A DNA stretch of 64,000 bases from Limnomonas spitsbergensis. Lineage: Eukaryota; Chlorophyta; Chlorophyceae; Chlamydomonadales. The notes beneath the pieces were generated by a model that did not search any database, had not been told where the DNA came from, and worked only from the letters and a program-made list of their open reading frames with translations. The position numbers and the translations under genes were made by a program. Location of the stretch: the NCBI GenBank assembly GCA_037349105.1, contig JAYJMM010000022.1, positions 682,001 to 746,000 on the forward strand. The letters run 5' to 3'. Every line of letters begins with the position of its first letter. Within the stretch, counting starts at the first letter, position 1. Positions 35,276-45,800 of this stretch are shown one piece after another.

Positions 35276-37680
35276 AGCCCAGGGGTGGCCTGCTGTCCGC
35301 AGGCCATACTGCTTTCCCTATCCAGAAGTTACTGAGTCCCGAACTTCTCACGTGGGCCATGCAATTCTGGGATCTTCATTCCTAAAAGCCTGGTTTAGTT
35401 TCCTGTGCTTCATGCCAATGTACGACTGATTGCACAGTGCTCACGCTTCTTGTGCGTGCCCACTTCCGTAGGAAGAGCCGGGTCGGACGTACCTGTTCAC
35501 CTGCTTATACACAGGTCAACAGGTGGGGCCCTTTCTCTGTTGTGATTTAGGTCTTCTGAGTTGGTGTGCCGTCAGACTGTTGCTGTGTGCACCGCAGTAT
35601 TATCATTTGTGATAGCTCTGCCTTTGGCGCGGCCCCCCAGTGACATGTGCATGTGCCCTGCAAACTGTAGAGGTGTCTTAGGCTGTGTGTCCTGGCAGCA
35701 GTTGCCGAGTTCGTTACTACATCTAAGGCTTCCAAACAGTGTGCTCGCTACTTTGCATTGCTGTTCTTTCCAGGTCATGTCCCACTAACGGCACCGTGCT
35801 TTCGCTCTCAGCATCAAACCACACAGAGAACAGCCAAAGACACTACCCATGCCCATTAGGTAGCCACCCAACTTCAACCAGGCCGCTTACCTATGTGCCA
35901 GCAGACCAAATAACATCTCGTACCTCAACCTCAGGGCTACTACGATACAGCCACGGTTCACAATGAACAAGCACAACCACGTCACTCGGGGGCTGCGCCA
36001 AAGGCACAGCTTTTACGTATATAAAGCAATGCCACAAACAGGACATGCACAATATTACCCAGGGACGAAATCACAAAGGGGGGGCAGACCAGGCACAGCA
36101 ACCCAAAGGTTCAATTTGATTGCAAAGCATTGAGGGTCCTTCCACTCCTTCCCGGGACCAGCTCGCGCCGAAAGACAGTGGTTGGACGTTATCTTGGATA
36201 GCAGCAGGGATCAGGGGGGCTCTCGAGATACTTTAAAAAAGCAGACCAGGGGTTGAGGACAGAAACACCCAGCCCCAAGGGTAGGGGGCTGAAGAGACTG
36301 AAAAGCAGGAAAACCACTGCACAGGCGTACCGGTATTAGGCTGTCTTGCTGAATTAGCGGACCGCGCGTATTACTGAATTATCAGTTCCTTGCTGAAGAG
36401 GAATCCTGCAGTTAAACTTGGTGTACGGAAGTGCTGTTGCAGTTAAACTATGTGTATTTCCGTCTTTCCTCCCATATTTCTAGTCAGGCGCCCACACGGC
36501 CAAGCCCTATTTTGTGTTCTCCCACCTGAAGATTGCCACCAGCGACTTCCCACCAGAGATCATCGTACCCTGTCGACCAGAGTACTACATCTCCCAACCA
36601 CTGCAACAGTCACCTTCGGAAGGGTCGTCCCATCAGGCAACCTTGTGAACAGTAGAGAATACCGGTAGTCAGGTAAGTAGCCCAGGGGGTACTTGTCTTC
36701 ATTTATCGACTGATTCCCAGGTTTACAGCTGGGAATTCGAGCCTAAACAGCAGTGATCAGGAATCAGTCATATTCCTGAAGTCATAGCACCTTCAAAAAG
36801 ATATAAATCCTGAAGTCACAGCATCTTTATAGTGAAAGGGTGTCTTTGATACTTGCTTTACCGGAATTTGTTTCCTGTGCTTGCACAATAATTTACTCTG
36901 CACAGCCCTTAGCACCGACCAGGCCCCTCAATTCGATATATAATGGGAGATCAAGGCCCACGGGCACGTTAAGGTGTAGGACAGGGAGGGGGGCGGCAGG
37001 GGAGGGGCATCTGGGGTGCTGGGGCGGCCGCCCTCCCAATTAAGCGGTGATGTGGTGAGAGGATAGCCTCCCAGGCAGGTGGGAGGGTTTGAAGGTCCAC
37101 TTTGTGGACCTGTGGGGGGAAAACCTTCTTGGGGAACCAGAACAGGGCTACTGCGGCCCGGGAAGCAGCGAGGGAGCCCGTTAATCCGGGTAGGGTACAT
37201 ATCAGGGGTCTACAATTGGGTCTGGGAACTGACCGGCTTAGCCGGGCACTTCCCCCCCCCTCTCCGGTTTTTTTTCCCGAGCCGGCGGAGTCATCTTTTT
37301 TTCCCGTCCGGTTTTCCGAAACAGTGTGAAAAGTGTGATTTTTTCTTCCCGCTCATTACAAACTGTTCGATCTTCTCAAAATACACTCCTACACACAAAC
37401 CTACACACACACATAACTACAGGCTCTCCTCCTCTTTTTGAGCTGTCGGAAGAGGTAGGGAATGGAGGGCGTAAATCAGGTAGGCTTTCAATGTGCCGTC
37501 TGCCTGCGGGAAGATCGCCAGCAGCGAGACAAGAGAGGAGGCTGTTTCGGCTGGGGCTGTTTCGTCTGCTTTGGCTGGGGCTGTTTCGGTGAGGTCGATC
37601 TCAACCTCGACTTCGCGACGTTGCTCCTCGACTTCGAAACGTGGCTAGCTCCTTCGTTTTGTCTAACGACCACATGCCGA

Positions 37681-37981
37681 TGTTGAAGGGTTGGCTAGCG
37701 GACGGCCGCTTTCTAGAACCACTAGCCCTAATGGCTTGCTGAGAGTATGTTAAAGGGAATAAACCTGGAACAGCCGGGGAGAGCGAGTATAAGAGCCGGA
37801 TAAAAGTTTGTGGGCCTCCTGCCCCAAATCACGACAGCCGGAGAACATTCATACTTCTCCCTTTTTTTCTGGCTTCGCCGGAACCCCCCTCTCGCTTTTC
37901 CCCGGCTTTTATCCTTTTGTCCAATTCTGTGTGGGAACCGGCCGGTTTGTATAACCCTGGTACATGTACGAGGTTCCTACA
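37681..37981. mobile_element. probable solo LTR (301 bp)
   Basis: Starts TGTTGAAGG and ends TTCCTACA (TG…CA borders). It contains TATAAGAG at 37788-37795. It is flanked by GCCGA (37676-37680) and GCCGC (37982-37986), a target duplication with one mismatch. No primer-binding site or polypurine tract is adjacent, so it looks like a solo LTR. Orientation inferred from the TATA box would be +. Confidence 0.45.
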
Positions 37982-39269
37982 GCCGCCGCTGTCCTAACTC
38001 CATAACTTGGAGGGTGATCCTGCACACAAAACCCATATAACCTGGGTAAGTGTTGCGGGCAGATGGGGGCTGGAAAAGCCAGACATCCAACATGGTGAGC
38101 GGTGGACCACTGATCTTAGGCGGGAGAGCCCCTGCAAGCTCTGCATCCCCAGCTTGGGTGCCACCCCAGCTTGGGTAACGAGGCAGCTCCAGAAGCAGTG
38201 TGCTCGGCGGGAGTCCGCTCGGTGTAGGGGTGGTGCTGCCGGGTCGTGGGGTTCAGGCAACCGCATCGGCATGGGGCGATGGGTGGTTGAAAGCGACATC
38301 ATGGCCACCAGCTGCCGTCACGCCAGTCAGGGTCAGGCGCCAGAAGATATCTTTGCAAGTTGCAACGGTGTTCGTACCTAGTACCCCACGGGTATTTTAG
38401 CGTAGCCGAGTAACGGCCGACTCGTGACTGGAGAAATTTCGCGGGAATTTCGGATATGCTGAGGTGGCTGATTCGTTCTGCGTCCACACCTTCTTCCCAC
38501 CTGCCTTCTGTCCATTTCCCCCAAATCCCAACATCCCCCCGAATCCCAACATTGATCCAGCCAAGCTGGAGCCGTTTGGCTGCCATGGAGAAGCATTGCA
38601 GTCTCTGGTGAATATATGTGTCCAAGTCGATCTTGAGCGACGCACAACCCTCAAGGTCGCAGCCATCACTATGCAGTTGATACTAAAGATGATGCGTAGG
38701 GCTTTGTTCGACCAGAGCGCACGCAAACATGAGGGGGGGGATCTCGTGTGACGGCTCACTAAGGAGTCTTTGTCCCTTGTATGTGTTGTGGCGGCTAAGC
38801 TTCATCAGTCACGAGGGCCTAGTGTGCACATCTATGCATATGCTTCAGCATCGTGCAGTCGCTCTTGGCTGAGACTGTCACAGAGATTTGGCGGACCCAC
38901 AGATGGTAGATTTTAAGTCAGATCTGACTTCAGATTGGGGTTGCAGTGTTGTACAAGCATATTGGGGCAAAGATGCTGCCTAACCAACTTTAAGGACGGG
39001 CGGCTGAAAGCCCTGACCTAGCGATCCTCCATTTACTGATGTCTTGTACATTGCTTTTCCTTTGGTTTGTACATTGTTTTGAGTTTTGATAGTACATTAT
39101 TGTTTTGACCATGATTTGATCATGAAGAAGGCTGCAGCTGATGTGGCGATAGTGCCTATTAGTACCATGCATCCGACCTCTTCTGCTTGTGGCTTGCCAT
39201 TGTTGTCAACTTATAATTTCAATTGCCTATGTGTCAAATGTGACGTTGTCGGCCGTGCTTGCATGTATT

Positions 39270-39470
39270 TTATGTCATTACACCTTTGGTCCCTGCTCAA
39301 ACAAAGGCTCGGACACGACAGCGTCCTACTGCCTTGTTGGAATCAGAAAAGAAAAGGGAAACAAAATAGAAACCAGATGGAAAAGACCCCCCCCCAAAAT
39401 GAAAGGCAGTCTCCCTTGAGTCTGCACCCCACCAAGCCTCCAAGTACCCCACGAAGCTAGGGCCACCCGC
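39270..39470 (-). mobile_element. non-LTR retrotransposon 3' fragment
   Basis: The reverse complement carries the shared 3' end motif (GTGTCCGAGCCTTTGTTTGA, then GCAGGGACCAAAGGTGTAAT). Further in is a coding tail resembling that of the copies at 39826 and 41302. Confidence 0.55.
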
Positions 39471-39825
39471 CCATGTCTGCCCTGTAAATTATGCAAGCCT
39501 GTCGTACTGCCAGGAGTACCAGCTAACTTCGCTCCCTAAGGCTCCCCTTTCCTCAACGGTACTAGTAGGGCACTAGGAGCAAGCATGTACCGCATCCTAC
39601 ACATGCTCGCCGTCTCCTCTTGCCTAACACCTCTGGCAGGAGCAAGGTTACGCTACTACATCGATCTTCAGCATCCAATGTGCTGATAGTAGCCCTAAAA
39701 GTGTGTGCACATACAAACCACGCACACTCTCCCAAGTGCGGTTTCTGGCGTGCGCCCAAACTCCTGTTTTTCTTTTGAGGCTACAGAACTCACATTTCAA
39801 CCATGGGACTTCTATTTCAAGCAGT

Positions 39826-40160
39826 CCCCCCGGAAGGTGCCACAGACTTTCAACAGTTGTACCAGGGCAGGCTTGTATGGGAGGCTCTGACTTTTGTTGA
39901 GGACGTCGTTCGCTTTGTTGAGGCCTAGTTTTGTTTTTGTTGTTTTTCTTTGCCTTCTTAGGGAATAGGCTTGAGAGGGGCAAGGTTTACTCCGGGCTGC
40001 CTTTTCCTTTTGGGGGGGGTAGTTCTCTCCTTTGTTTTCACCTCCTCCTTTCCCTCTTAACTCAATTTTATTTTCTTCCAACGAGACTGTTGGGCGCCCA
40101 CGCGGCCGAGCCTTTTTGAGCAGGACCCAGAGGTGTAATGCCATTGCCTTATATTTCAAG
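39826..40160 (+). mobile_element. non-LTR retrotransposon 3' fragment
   Basis: Starts inside an ORF tail reading FQQLYQGRLVWEALTFVED…, stops at TAG near 39926-39928, then continues through a T/C-rich 3' UTR to GGGCGCCCACGCGGCCGAGC-CTTTTTGAGCAGGACCCAGA and GGTGTAATGCCATTG. 5'-truncated. Confidence 0.6.
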
Positions 40161-40448
40161 CGCCAGCCGCAGGGTGAAAATAGGCGAAGTAGGCGGCTGC
40201 AGACCTGTGCTTGTTGGCGGGGTCCCCTCTGCCAGTCGCCTCCAATTGCACCTGCTTGCAGGCCACGTTCACTAAGTGTAGCACCACTGGGACAAGGAAC
40301 GGCTTCAGGTCAGACACTGCCTGTCAGCTACTTCCCTCTCCAACTCCCCAAGTACCCCTATCAGCTCACTGCACCATGTGCGCCCTCCATTGTTGTGTCG
40401 CACCGCGAACCGCATCTATCGCTGTGCAGCCGGCACCGCTGCTGAGTT

Positions 40449-40760
40449 GTAGAAGCGGAGCATGTGCTTCCACCAGTCTCGCTGCCAGGGCTGGATCTGA
40501 ACCTTCCTGATGAACCCCAAGCTAGTGGCGGCCGCAGGAGCATGTGCTTCCACCAGTCTCGTTGCCAGGGCTGGATCTGAATCTCCCTGATGACCCCCAA
40601 AGCTAGTGGAGCATGTGCCTCCACCAGTCTCGCTGCCAGGGCTGGATCTGAACCTTGCTGATGATCCCCAAGCTAGTGGAGCATGTGCTTCCTCCAGTCT
40701 CGCTGCCAGGGCTGGGTCTGAACCTTGCTGATGACCCCTAAGCTAGTGGCGGCCGCAGGC
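40449..40760. repeat. four tandem ~70-80 bp units
   Basis: GGAGCATGTGCTTCCACCAG-TCTCGCTGCCAGGGCTGG opens units at about 40457, 40537, 40608 and 40678. Each ends CCCCAAGCTAGTGG, and two are followed by CGGCCGCAGG. Confidence 0.92.
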
Positions 40761-41074
40761 AGCCCTGCATGCTAGCCCAGGTGTTGAAGCAGGCTGGACT
40801 TCATTCTGCTATTGAAGCATGGCCACGACCAGAGGTGGTTGAAGGCCCATCGATTGTACAGTTTTAAGTCGGCAGCCTGTTGTGTAGGTGCTCGCTTTGT
40901 CTACCTGAAACCTCATCCTTGTTTACACCGTGTAAGGCATGTTTTTCCAGGTCTTGCGGCCTGTGCCCCCCCTGGTCTCCAGTTGTTCACATCCTCCTCC
41001 CCCCGAGTCGAAGCCCTGGATCCTTCCAGCATGTGGTATGGGTCTGCTATGAGACAAGCAAACATACAGGTGGC

Positions 41075-41220
41075 ACCCCATGTTTATTTCCCATCTCCCT
41101 CCTTTTGCTCCTGTCCCCTGGTATTTGTTTCGTTCTGTCCTCCCAACCCTTTAGTGAGGCGCCCATGCGGCTGAGCCTTTTCTTGAGCAGGGCCCAGAGG
41201 TGTGACGTCATTGAACACAG
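41075..41220 (+). mobile_element. non-LTR retrotransposon 3' fragment
   Basis: 3' UTR and end only: TTTGTTTCGTTCTGTCCTCC, then GAGGCGCCCATGCGGCTGAG and CAGGGCCCAGAGGTGTGACG. Nearly identical to the end of the copy at 41302. Confidence 0.6.
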
Positions 41221-41301
41221 GTTTGCTGCCGCCTACCGCACCTGGTTTCAGTCTACGGCGGGCGCAGGCCAGGGGCCGCACCAGCAGAAGGGAGTGCTTG
41301 C

Positions 41302-41805
41302 GTGCGCACAAACTTGAGGCTCCGGCTTGGTGCCGTCAGTACGGCTGACACTCGAGGACAGCACAGCGGTCAGCAGCGTGATAGACGGTGCTGCCAGCAA
41401 TGTTGGGCTATGGGCGATGGCGAGCATGTGGATGATGCTTTGCATGCATGCTCTCAATGCCCCAGCGTGCTGGATGAACTTAGGGAGTGGGGATGGGCAG
41501 GACCGCCGAACGGTGCTAGAGACTTCTTTCAGTTGTACCGGGGCAGGCTTGAGTGGGATGCCTTGGCTTTTGTGGAAGCCGAGGTAGATATAGTTGAGGC
41601 GTAGACGTTTTTCAGAGGCTGGCACTTCCTTTGTCTTTATTGTCCAACCTTTTGTCTGTCCATTCACTGTATTTCCTATTTCCCTCCTTTTTCCCTGTCC
41701 CCTGCTGGTGTTTGTTTCGTTCTGTCCTCCCAACCCTTCAGTTAGGCGCCCACACGGCCGAGCCTTTCTGAGCAGGGCCCAGAGGTGTAACGTCATTGAC
41801 ATGTT
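41302..41805 (+). mobile_element. non-LTR retrotransposon 3' end with ORF tail
   Basis: Longest copy of the family. An open frame to a stop at 41604 contains HVDDALHACSQCP followed by VLDELREWGW and FFQLYRGRLEWDALAFVEA. The Cys/His spacing and position suggest the C-terminal zinc-knuckle region found after the reverse transcriptase in many LINEs. A 3' UTR follows to the shared end motif at 41744-41800. No RT domain is visible, so it is truncated. Confidence 0.5.
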
Positions 41806-41909
41806 CACCATCTCCCCTTGCCCAGCACCACAGGCACCAAGCACATGCATGCATGCAGCTATCTACCACGCCTTGTTTCAGCCTACGGCCGGCACCGCAT
41901 GTGAAATAC

Positions 41910-42250
41910 TGCATGTCAATGACGGTATACCTCTGAACCCAGCACAAATAGACTTGGGCGCCCAGCAGTGAAGTGGGGAGAAGGAAAGTAAATTTAAGAG
42001 GGGAAAGGCAAGAAAGAGAGGGATACAAAGGAGATATAAAGTATCTCTACCCCTACAAAAATAAAGGAAAGGCATGCCTTGTGGACTAGGTCTTGGTTAC
42101 AATGGTTCCTCGCCTTTAAAGAGTCAAGGTCTGAGGAAGAAAAAATTTAAGAGAGGAGAAAGCAGAAGGGGAACAAAAAGAGGAAATGACCCCTCCTCCC
42201 AATCTCCTCCCCCCACAAAGAGGAAAAGGAAACCAAGTACCACCCAGCTT
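41910..42250 (-). mobile_element. non-LTR retrotransposon 3' fragment, inverted
   Basis: Inverted relative to its neighbour: TCAATGACGGTATACCTCTG, then AACCCAGCAC and TTGGGCGCCCAGCAGTG, then an A/G-rich stretch that is the reverse complement of the family's T/C-rich 3' UTR. From 42251 to 42859 I see nothing further; it is the upstream region of the Mg2+ transporter. Confidence 0.5.
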
Positions 42251-42859
42251 CCCAGGTGCTCAGGGTGATGGTGTTTGAGCTTGCGCACCCACAGTCCCAC
42301 AGTTTATAATAGCTCACTAGCTGAGTACTTGACCTACCTAGTGCGTACGGAAGTTGCTTTGAAAGGCGTGTTGGGTTTGGCATTACCGGTAAATAGCTTG
42401 TCTGTCTCCTAGGTGGTCGCGTTCGCAATGACTGTGAACATCTCATCATGGTGGAGGATTGAAACTTACATAGGGTTTGTGCCCATCTGGGAGTCTCGAA
42501 CTTGAACCATACTCACATGATTCCCTTTTACAATCAGGGCTTACTACATCCTAGGTAGATTATGACCCAAGGTTTCACCAGATCCAGGGGCTAGATCCGT
42601 CACTGTGACTTCTCACCCCTGATTCCCTCTTTTGCTGACACCTGACTACCGGTAATAAATATCACGGTTATGAAACACCTCCTCCCGTACACGTAGACGT
42701 GATATCGATATTAGGGTCTCCTATGGAATGGGCTGATGCAGAATCCAGACATATTTTTGGCGATGTCGTCCTCCTGACGGTAGAAGACATCCGTGCATGC
42801 GCTTAGATTCAGCTCGAGATCGACTAGCGTGAATTGATTGGTGGTTTTACGTCACGTCC

Positions 42860-45800
42860 ATGCAAAAACAAGTGTTAGGGAGATGCCAACAAGGCCTGCA
42901 AATCCGTAGCCCTAGAGGCCAACGAGCGTTTCTGAAACCCCGGCCTGCGGACATTTGTCCGCTGCATGCCAGGCGTCTCATCGCCACGCACACCCCTTCT
43001 AAATACACTAGTCATTTGAATGACTTGCCTCCTCCGAAATCGCCGGTCGCTGTCCCCGGCGGTGTGGAAGCAGCTAGCATCGCCCTGTCAGAGATGACGT
43101 TGAGCATCGACCACGACATCATATCCTCGGGAGAGTTCTCAAGCGAAGAGGCGGAGGACGAGGGTCAAGGGAAGGCACATGCCTACAACAAGGCTACTTT
43201 TGAGGTGACCTGAGAGGGGCCATGGAGCACATGAGGGACATGAGCCAGCATGGGCCTGTTCCAGTGGGTAGGTGCATGGTGCTGGGATTTGAAAAATCAG
43301 GAGAGGATGTTCAAGATTCCTCGAAATGATTCCTCGAAATGAACCTGGCCGCTGAGCGCAATCTAGGCCTCTTCATGAGCTCTAGAAGTAGGTTAGCGCA
43401 CACACGTGCCACACTCGTATCATCACCACTGATCGATCACCTGCTGGAATGCGTTGAGTGGAGGGCTTCATACTTTCTTGCCTTGGTTGCTGCATTTTTT
43501 CCAGAACACATGCTATGCCACTTTTTTCGATAAGAGAATTAGATGTAGTTGACTTGTCTGTGCTTCGCAAGTCATTGAGATAAATACTTTGGCACCTGCA
43601 GGTGTTGCTTTTATCTGGACAGATCCGGGCAGGCTAGGCAGATTTATGCAAGAAGTACAGGGCCTGCTTTGATGTTTTAAAACCCAGCCTGCCCGCCTCT
43701 GCATGCTGGCTGTTCAGGTCCTGCGCCTGGACAGATCCGGGAAGGCTAGGCAGGTGTATGCGCGGCGGCGGGACCTCCTCAAAGAGCATCGGCTGCTGCC
43801 GCGGGATCTCCGGCGCATAGATCTGTCCGTGGATCCGAACAAGGCCCCCGCCTCCATTACCATCAAGGACAACGTCATCCTGCTCTGCCTCGGGGGGGTT
43901 AGGTGAGCAATTGGTGGGACAAGTGAGATGGAACATGCAATATGGAACATGCAATATGGAACATGCAATATGGAACATGAAGGATGATGTCATCCTGTTC
44001 CGCAGGGGTCAGGTGAGACAAGTGCTTGTTTAGTGTGCGGTGGACCACCTATGGGTAGCTGCCGGGTAGCCACCAATCGGGTCAGGTAAGACAAGTGCTT
44101 GTTTAGTGTGCGGTGGACCACCAATGGGGGCAGTGGGGACCGAATCTGGAAGCCGCAAGGTTTGTTGCGCCAGGCCCTTACGGTGTAGGCTGTGAAAGAG
44201 CTGAATTGTGGCTGGACCATGCATTTAGAAAAAATGGCATGCTGTACATCCTGGGCATGCTGTACAATCTGGGCATGCAGTGCATTCCGGGCATGCAGTA
44301 CATCCTGGGCATGCAGTATATCCTGGGCATGCAGTACATCCTGGGCATGCAGTACATCCTGGGCATGCAGTACATCCTGGGCATGCAGTGCATTCCGGGC
44401 ATGCAGTACATCCTGGGCATGCAGTACATCCTGGGCATGCAGTACATCTTGGGCATGCAGTGCATTCCGGGCATGCAGTGCATTCCGGGCATGCAGTACA
44501 TCCTGGGCATGCAGTACATCCTGGGCATGCAGTACATCCTGGGCATGCAGTACATCCTGGTTGTTGGGTGGACGTGCAGAGGCTGTAAGAAAAACAATAT
44601 CATTGCACGCCACGGCATCCAGCAGCGGTGGCTGACCCCCCCCCCTCCTTTGCCCTCTACCCAAGCAGCGGTGACTCGCCCCTCCCCCCCTCTCTGCCCT
44701 CTGCTGACCTCCCCCCTTCCGTCCCCTCTTCCTCCAGGATGTTGCTGACGGGTGAGAAGGCGCTCATCTTTGAGCCCCAGGCTGAATCCACGCGGAAGTT
44801 CTTGGAGGTAGTCCAGCAGCATGTGCAGGCGCGCCAGCACCCAGGCCTACAGGGGGCAAGCCCCTCTGCCCTCAACCTGAGATCAGGCGCCAGTCACACG
44901 GAATACATGAACAGGCAAGGAGCTATCTTAAGATAGTGTGGAGGTTTACTGCTCTTGTTGATCGGCTACCTTGAGGTGGAGTGTTGAAAGCTGGTACAAA
45001 AGAGTGTGGGTACAAGCAATGTAAAAACACGGTACAAAATATGGCATCATGCTCCCTGTACACGATCGCATGGCATTACCGTCCCTGTACATTATCGCAT
45101 GACGAAGGTAGGACAAGCGTCAAAGGTCAGGCGGGCGACTAAGGTCAGACCAACTGAGGGATGTAAATACCCGATCCTTTCTCTATAGCTCACCAAGTAT
45201 ATCACGGCTTGATATGCAGCAGAGCTTGTTTAGAGCTTGCGTGTTTGGTAGGCTGCTGGGCTGCCAGTGATGGGCCGATGGGTACCAAACCTGGAACTTT
45301 CCATGGCCGTCGGCCTGGGCAGCAGGGCTTGCTGCATGAGGTCCTCTCGGCTGCAAGACGTGCTGACGCTCAATCTTAGCTTCAGTGCCGTAATACGAAC
45401 AAAATACAGTATAAGAGCTCTATTGAACACGTGACATCTGCGGCATGCCCCAACCCTGTCCTCTGGGACACGAGCCGTTCTGTCCATGTACCTGCCTGAC
45501 AGTTTACGTTCGTCTGCTTCCCCCTGGTCGAGAAAGGGTGACCACGTTGCTGTTGTTGCTGCTGTTGCGCAGATACTACCAGAACTATCAGCAGAAGAGT
45601 GATGAGCAGGCCATGATCCCACCCCCATTTGAACTAGAGGTGGTGGAGGCAGCCCTCATGGTGGCCACAGGTAGGGTTGAGGGTTGAGGCCTGGAGGTCA
45701 GGGGATTACTTTTGAGGCGATGAAACAGCAATCGTAATGGACGCAGGTTGGGTTGAGGTTTTCATTCAAGCCGAAGGGTTCAGGGTTTTGCGCAAGGTAG

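Noticed and set aside
38464..38751. 95-codon ORF downstream of the solo LTR
   Set aside because: No recognisable domain and no typical exon borders. Could be a retroelement fragment, but nothing shows it.
44113..44748. 211- and 224-codon open frames on both strands (GMQYIL / ILHAQDV repeats)
   Set aside because: All frames of an 18-bp minisatellite are open; intronic in the Mg2+ transporter.
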